DNA of 64,000 nucleotides from contig JBMHCR010000025.1 of assembly GCA_049889815.1 (NCBI GenBank), positions 1-64,000 of the forward strand. Reading direction: 5' to 3'. The notes beneath the pieces are model-generated. The model was not told the origin of the DNA and did no database searches. It saw only the letters and a program-made list of their open reading frames with translations. The position numbers and the translations under genes were made by a program. Positions 60,958-64,000 of the stretch are shown here, one piece after another. This DNA comes from JBPOFY01 sp049889815. Its GTDB lineage: Bacteria; Verrucomicrobiota; Verrucomicrobiia; Opitutales; Coraliomargaritaceae. Each line of letters opens with the position of its first letter. Position 1 is the stretch's first letter.

Positions 60958-61185
60958 ATAAAGGCTTAGCCGAAAGGTAAAAAATTGACCTTGTCCGCAG
61001 TGAGTCTGCCTAGAGGCACGCGATTTGAATCATCCGCCAGACTATACCCCTAAAGCGTTCGCGCCTACAGACTAACGATCGATCGGCAGTGCGGCCCGGT
61101 CTTAGCAGACGATTTGCCACCACTGAAGGTTGACGCCTAGGCGATCTGGCTCAATAGATAGGAGGTCCCCTCACACGAACTTTCT
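60958..61185. other. 228-bp region upstream of thyA
   Basis: No gene is visible. An AGGAGG at 61160-61165 lies 20 nt before the thyA ATG, too far for a normal SD; it could serve a start that does not exist in frame or be fortuitous. The region contains several short GC-rich inverted pieces around 61070-61130 but no clean terminator. A promoter for thyA is expected here. Confidence 0.4.
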
Positions 61186-61980
61186 ATGAACAATTACTTG
61201 GATCTACTTCGCACCGTCCTCGAGACCGGCACTTATCGCGACGACCGCACTGGCACCGGCACTTATTCTATTTTTGGCGCTCAAGCACGCTTCTCTATTT
61301 CCCCTGACTTTCCGCTTCTCACCACCAAGAAACTTCACCTTCGCTCCATCATCCACGAGCTGCTCTGGTTTATCCAAGGCAATACCAACATCAGCTACCT
61401 AAAAGAAAACAAGGTCCGCATATGGGATGAGTGGGCTGATGGAGATGGCAATTTGGGCCGCGTCTACGGCGCGCAATGGCGGGACTGGGCTGCACCCGAT
61501 GGCGAACGCGTCGACCAGCTCGCAGAGGTCATTGACTCCTTGAAAAACAACCCGGACAGCCGGCGCCACATCGTCTGTGCTTGGAATCCCGGAGAGATCA
61601 AGCACATGGCGCTTCCCCCCTGCCACGCGCTATTTCAATTCTATGTGGCAAACGGCGAACTCAGTTGCCAACTCTACCAACGCAGTGCCGACATTTTCCT
61701 CGGCGTGCCGTTCAACATCGCGTCCTACGCACTGCTCACGATGATGATCGCCCAGGTCTGTGACCTTAAACCGAAAGCGTTTGTGCATACCTTCGGCGAC
61801 TTGCACTTGTATGCAAACCATGTGGATCAAGCGAAAGAGCAACTCAGCCGTGAACCCCGCGCGCTACCACAAATGAAGATCAACCCTGCGGTTAAAGACA
61901 TCAACGACTTCAAATACGAAGACTTCGAACTCGTAAACTACGAACCACACCCGACCATCAAAGCACCGATTGCGGTCTAG
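61186..61980 (+). CDS. thyA: Thymidylate synthase
   Basis: The 264-residue enzyme (same length as E. coli ThyA) methylates dUMP to dTMP using 5,10-methylene-tetrahydrofolate. Marks are YRDDRTGTGTYSIFG (Arg for phosphate), LLTTKKLHLRSIIHELLWF, RVYGAQWRDW, DSRRHIVCAWNP, the catalytic Cys146 in MALPPCHALFQFYV, and QRSADIFLGVPFNIASYALL. The C-terminus ends API-AV, as usual. It is 56 bp upstream of folA, which regenerates the folate oxidised by ThyA, so the pair forms a functional operon. AGGAGG is 20 nt upstream. Confidence 0.98.
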   Translation: MNNYLDLLRTVLETGTYRDDRTGTGTYSIFGAQARFSISPDFPLLTTKKLHLRSIIHELLWFIQGNTNISYLKENKVRIWDEWADGDGNLGRVYGAQWRDWAAPDGERVDQLAEVIDSLKNNPDSRRHIVCAWNPGEIKHMALPPCHALFQFYVANGELSCQLYQRSADIFLGVPFNIASYALLTMMIAQVCDLKPKAFVHTFGDLHLYANHVDQAKEQLSREPRALPQMKINPAVKDINDFKYEDFELVNYEPHPTIKAPIAV

Positions 61981-62004
61981 TGACCATGGGAGTGAAAGCC
62001 TTGC

Positions 62005-62032
62005 ATCTCATATCACGTATCCCGCATCCCGT
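62005..62032. repeat. Period-7 degenerate tandem repeat in front of folA
   Basis: Four 7-mers in register (ATCTCAT, ATCACGT, ATCCCGC, ATCCCGT) end 3 nt before the folA ATG. The array therefore occupies the place of a ribosome binding site between thyA and folA. The unit differs from the CCCACTA type but has the same period and location. Confidence 0.6.
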
Positions 62033-62035
62033 AAC

Positions 62036-62497
62036 ATGAAAACCTACAAGGCCATAGCTGCGATGGCGGAGAACCGAGTGATCGGCAATAAAGGCGACAT
62101 TCCGTGGCATCTCCCTGAAGATTTTAAGTGGTTCAAAAAAACCACTATGGGCGACATACTCGTAATGGGGCGAAAGACCTACGAATCAATCGGCCGTCCG
62201 CTCCCCGGACGCCAAACTTTTGTGCTCAGCCGGCAAACTCGGGAAATACCAGGCGTTCAGAGCGTTACAGATTTGGAAATGCTCGACCACCTCGACACCG
62301 ACAAAACTATTTGGATTGCCGGCGGTGGGGAAATTTATCGGCAAATGCTTCCCCACTGCGAGTCACTCTATTTGACACGTGTCCACCGGACCGTTGACGG
62401 CGATGCACGTTTCCCAACCTTCGAAGATCAATTCAATCTGAAAGATACAATCCTACAAAACGAGGATTTCACAATTGAGCATTGGGTCAAAAGTTAA
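62036..62497 (+). CDS. folA: Dihydrofolate reductase
   Basis: The 153-residue enzyme reduces dihydrofolate with NADPH. Marks are IAAMAENRVIGNKGDIPWHLPEDFKWF (catalytic Asp in DFKWF and the Met20-type loop), VMGRKTYESIGRPLPGR, FVLSRQT, and IAGGGEIYRQMLPHCESLYLT. The ATG at 62036 is 56 bp after thyA and is preceded by a period-7 repeat instead of an SD. The length is close to the E. coli enzyme (159). It ends 13 bp before the next gene on the same strand. Confidence 0.96.
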   Translation: MKTYKAIAAMAENRVIGNKGDIPWHLPEDFKWFKKTTMGDILVMGRKTYESIGRPLPGRQTFVLSRQTREIPGVQSVTDLEMLDHLDTDKTIWIAGGGEIYRQMLPHCESLYLTRVHRTVDGDARFPTFEDQFNLKDTILQNEDFTIEHWVKS

Positions 62498-62510
62498 CTA
62501 AGGTAAGAGT

Positions 62511-63233
62511 ATGAGACAGCTTGTTCGTATTTTTGCTCTTAGTCTCTTCCTAGTCGCCACAACATATGCCGAAATTCGAACGTGGACCGACATCCAAGGG
62601 AGAACGATGGAGGCGGAATTCGTAAGATTACAGGGAGACAGAGTTGCTTTTCAGAAAGCGGATGGCATGCGCTACAGCTTTTCTCTAGCGCGACTCAGCC
62701 AAGCAGATAAGGACCATATCAAGACCCTCATCACTGCGCCGTCTCTCAACGCTGCAAAGGATTCCACTGAGCTAGCTCCAACTGATTTGACCCAATGGCT
62801 CGAAAAACATCTCGTTATTCGGAAAGGAACGCGCGTCTCTCGCCACCGTGAAAGCCGGCTCCCTAAGGCCGAATACATCGCGCTTTATTTTTCTGCGAGC
62901 TGGTGCCCACCCTGCAGGACGTTTACCCCCAAGCTGGTAAATTTCTACAATGAGCACAGCGCCTCAAATAGTAACTTCGAACTCATTTTTGTGAGCTCAG
63001 ATCGCGACGAAGATGGCATGGAAAGCTACATCGTCGACTACGAGATGCCTTGGCCGTCGCTTGAGTTTGACGAAACCAGAGACAAACGCATCCGCCAATT
63101 TGCTGGTTCCGGCATCCCTTGCCTCGTTATCGTCGACCGCAAGGGGTCCGTCATGCAACACAGCTACGTGAACGGCAAATACAGGGGACCTACCAGTGTT
63201 CTCAACAAACTAGACGAATGGTTGGACGAGTAA
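62511..63233 (+). CDS. Secreted SHD1-thioredoxin-like fusion protein
   Basis: The 240-residue protein has a signal peptide (about residues 1-20, ending TYA-E). Next is an SHD1 (SLA1 homology 1-like) domain at about 21-70 (RTWTDIQGRTMEAEFVRLQGDRVAFQKADG, then SLARLSQADKDHI). A linker leads to a thioredoxin-like domain of the tryparedoxin/nucleoredoxin type, with the active site SASWCPPCRTFTP at about residues 129-141, LIFVSSDRDEDGME and GIPCLVIVDRKG, where the cis-Pro lies. SHD1 in bacteria is mainly a planctomycete-verrucomicrobial feature. A periplasmic thiol-disulfide role is inferred. It follows folA by 13 bp. Confidence 0.9.
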   Translation: MRQLVRIFALSLFLVATTYAEIRTWTDIQGRTMEAEFVRLQGDRVAFQKADGMRYSFSLARLSQADKDHIKTLITAPSLNAAKDSTELAPTDLTQWLEKHLVIRKGTRVSRHRESRLPKAEYIALYFSASWCPPCRTFTPKLVNFYNEHSASNSNFELIFVSSDRDEDGMESYIVDYEMPWPSLEFDETRDKRIRQFAGSGIPCLVIVDRKGSVMQHSYVNGKYRGPTSVLNKLDEWLDE

Positions 63234-63247
63234 TCTGCGGACCGAAA

Positions 63248-63574
63248 CTACTCGCTCTTTCCGGGCGCCGCGACCGCATAGAGCAGGAACAACACATTTA
63301 CGCCAGGGATCAACATCAACAGCGTCCAATAAGGTGGCTTTCTGAGGTCATGTAGACGCTTAATCAACTGCATCAAAGCAGTAAAGATTGCGATTAGGCC
63401 AAAAACCAGAGTGAGAAAAATAGCCAGCGTGCCAAAGGTTCCGTGGTGCCAATGTGCAAAGAAGTGGGAGGACCACATCCACACACCATAAACGATGGCT
63501 GAAAGAACCACTAGAGTGATGATAAACGGCATGCGGCCAATACGGCCTTCAGAGCTGAAAAATGAATGAATCAT
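63248..63574 (-). CDS. DUF805-family membrane protein
   Basis: The 108-residue membrane protein has three or so transmembrane helices (about 15-35, 46-70 and 81-103) and the DUF805 marks GRIGRMPFIITLVVLS, IKRLHDLRKPPYWTLLMLIPGVNV and the terminal LLYAVAAPGKSE. DUF805 proteins are widespread inner-membrane proteins of unknown function. It converges on the SHD1-thioredoxin gene (14-bp gap) and is divergent from mutL across 162 bp. Confidence 0.92.
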   Translation of the reverse strand: MIHSFFSSEGRIGRMPFIITLVVLSAIVYGVWMWSSHFFAHWHHGTFGTLAIFLTLVFGLIAIFTALMQLIKRLHDLRKPPYWTLLMLIPGVNVLFLLYAVAAPGKSE

Positions 63575-63736
63575 GGTCGATAAAAAAGAATATCGCTCAG
63601 ATGTTTACTATAGATTTCTGAAGCGCAATAAAAACCTGCTGGGGTCTTCGCCCCTGCCAATCGACCCATCCACGACAATTTGTTTTGCAGCCGATGGATT
63701 CTGGATCCTCAATTCTAGCTTCTTTTACCCCTTTCT

Positions 63737-64000
63737 ATGTCTTCGATCCGCATACTTTCAGACCGAGTCGCCAACCAAATCGCCGCCGGCGAGGTCATTG
63801 AGCGACCGGTAGCTGTGGTCAAAGAGCTGGTCGAAAACAGTATCGATGCGGGTGCGACGCGAATCGAGGTTGAGTTTCGCAATGGCGGAAAGTCCTACAT
63901 TCGTATCGAAGACAACGGCAAGGGCATGAGCCCGGATGAGGCATCGCTCTCTCTCGAACGCCACGCTACCAGCAAGATTCGTGAGGCTACTGATCTGAAC
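63737..64000 (+). CDS. mutL: DNA mismatch repair protein MutL (5' part only)
   Basis: The first 88 residues are visible before the window ends. They match the MutL GHKL ATPase: RILSDRVANQIAAGEVIERPVAVVKELVENSIDAG (motif I with catalytic Glu), IEDNGKGM (motif II, DxGxG), and SLERHATSKI (motif III). MutL couples MutS mismatch recognition to strand excision. The ATG at 63737 follows a T-rich stretch without SD and is where the family starts. Confidence 0.96.
   Translation, partial: MSSIRILSDRVANQIAAGEVIERPVAVVKELVENSIDAGATRIEVEFRNGGKSYIRIEDNGKGMSPDEASLSLERHATSKIREATDLN

Overview
The window looks like a chromosomal segment of a Verrucomicrobiota bacterium, most likely class Opitutae (Puniceicoccales or Coraliomargarita-like). 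The pointers are a Verru_Chthon cassette protein A homologue, a DUF1592/DUF1552 pair of the planctomycete-verrucomicrobial type, an exosortase, an SHD1-thioredoxin fusion, a Cys-type sulfatase, an LpxB-based Gram-negative envelope, and start codons that mostly lack a Shine-Dalgarno sequence. The taxonomy is inferred from gene content. I see no rRNA, tRNA, CRISPR array, phage, plasmid or transposase gene.

Layout. 1-6.5 kb: the 3' end of an unknown gene, rpsA, trmL-dgkA, then divergent polA with a very short RNase III-like gene. 6.5-13.7 kb: an orphan Verru_Chthon cassette A gene with a secreted partner, and an octaheme lipoprotein with HEAT/TPR-like repeats. 13.9-17.5 kb: S-adenosylmethionine cycle genes ahcY and metK, split by a GxxExxY nuclease-like gene bracketed by short-period repeats, plus a winged-helix regulator. 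17.5-28.4 kb: ppc, a secreted lactonase, the DUF1592-DUF1552 operon, an acetolactate synthase with a strong terminator, and a DUF481 outer-membrane protein. 28.4-33.2 kb: an AT-richer patch with a small lipoprotein and a sulfatase, then lpxB coupled to a Gfo/Idh/MocA dehydrogenase. 33.4-41 kb: HIT protein, phoH-pgpH-ybeY, exosortase and a TonB-dependent receptor.

41-50.7 kb: a SWIM-SNF2 helicase, a peptide-type ABC importer in which both permeases are fused in one protein, an endonuclease/exonuclease/phosphatase family protein and menB. 51-54.7 kb: a sugar isomerase/oxidoreductase pair, a brnT-brnA toxin-antitoxin module and ruvX. 54.9-60.4 kb: mannose-1-phosphate guanylyltransferase, a divergent inositol-monophosphatase-family enzyme, galK and glnS. 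60.5-64 kb: a double-ACT protein, thyA-folA, the SHD1-thioredoxin protein, a DUF805 protein and the start of mutL.

Most genes are housekeeping. The most unusual signal is between the genes. One family of degenerate tandem repeats with a 7-bp period abuts start or stop codons. A second family with a 9-10-bp period occurs at least seven times and brackets the GxxExxY gene on both sides. Two further dispersed hairpin sequences also recur. These look like small mobile or recombinogenic elements, and I know of no formal description of them. Other points of interest are the fused DppB-DppC permease, the compact RNase III, the YbeY with a substituted zinc ligand, and the dehydrogenase coupled to lpxB.
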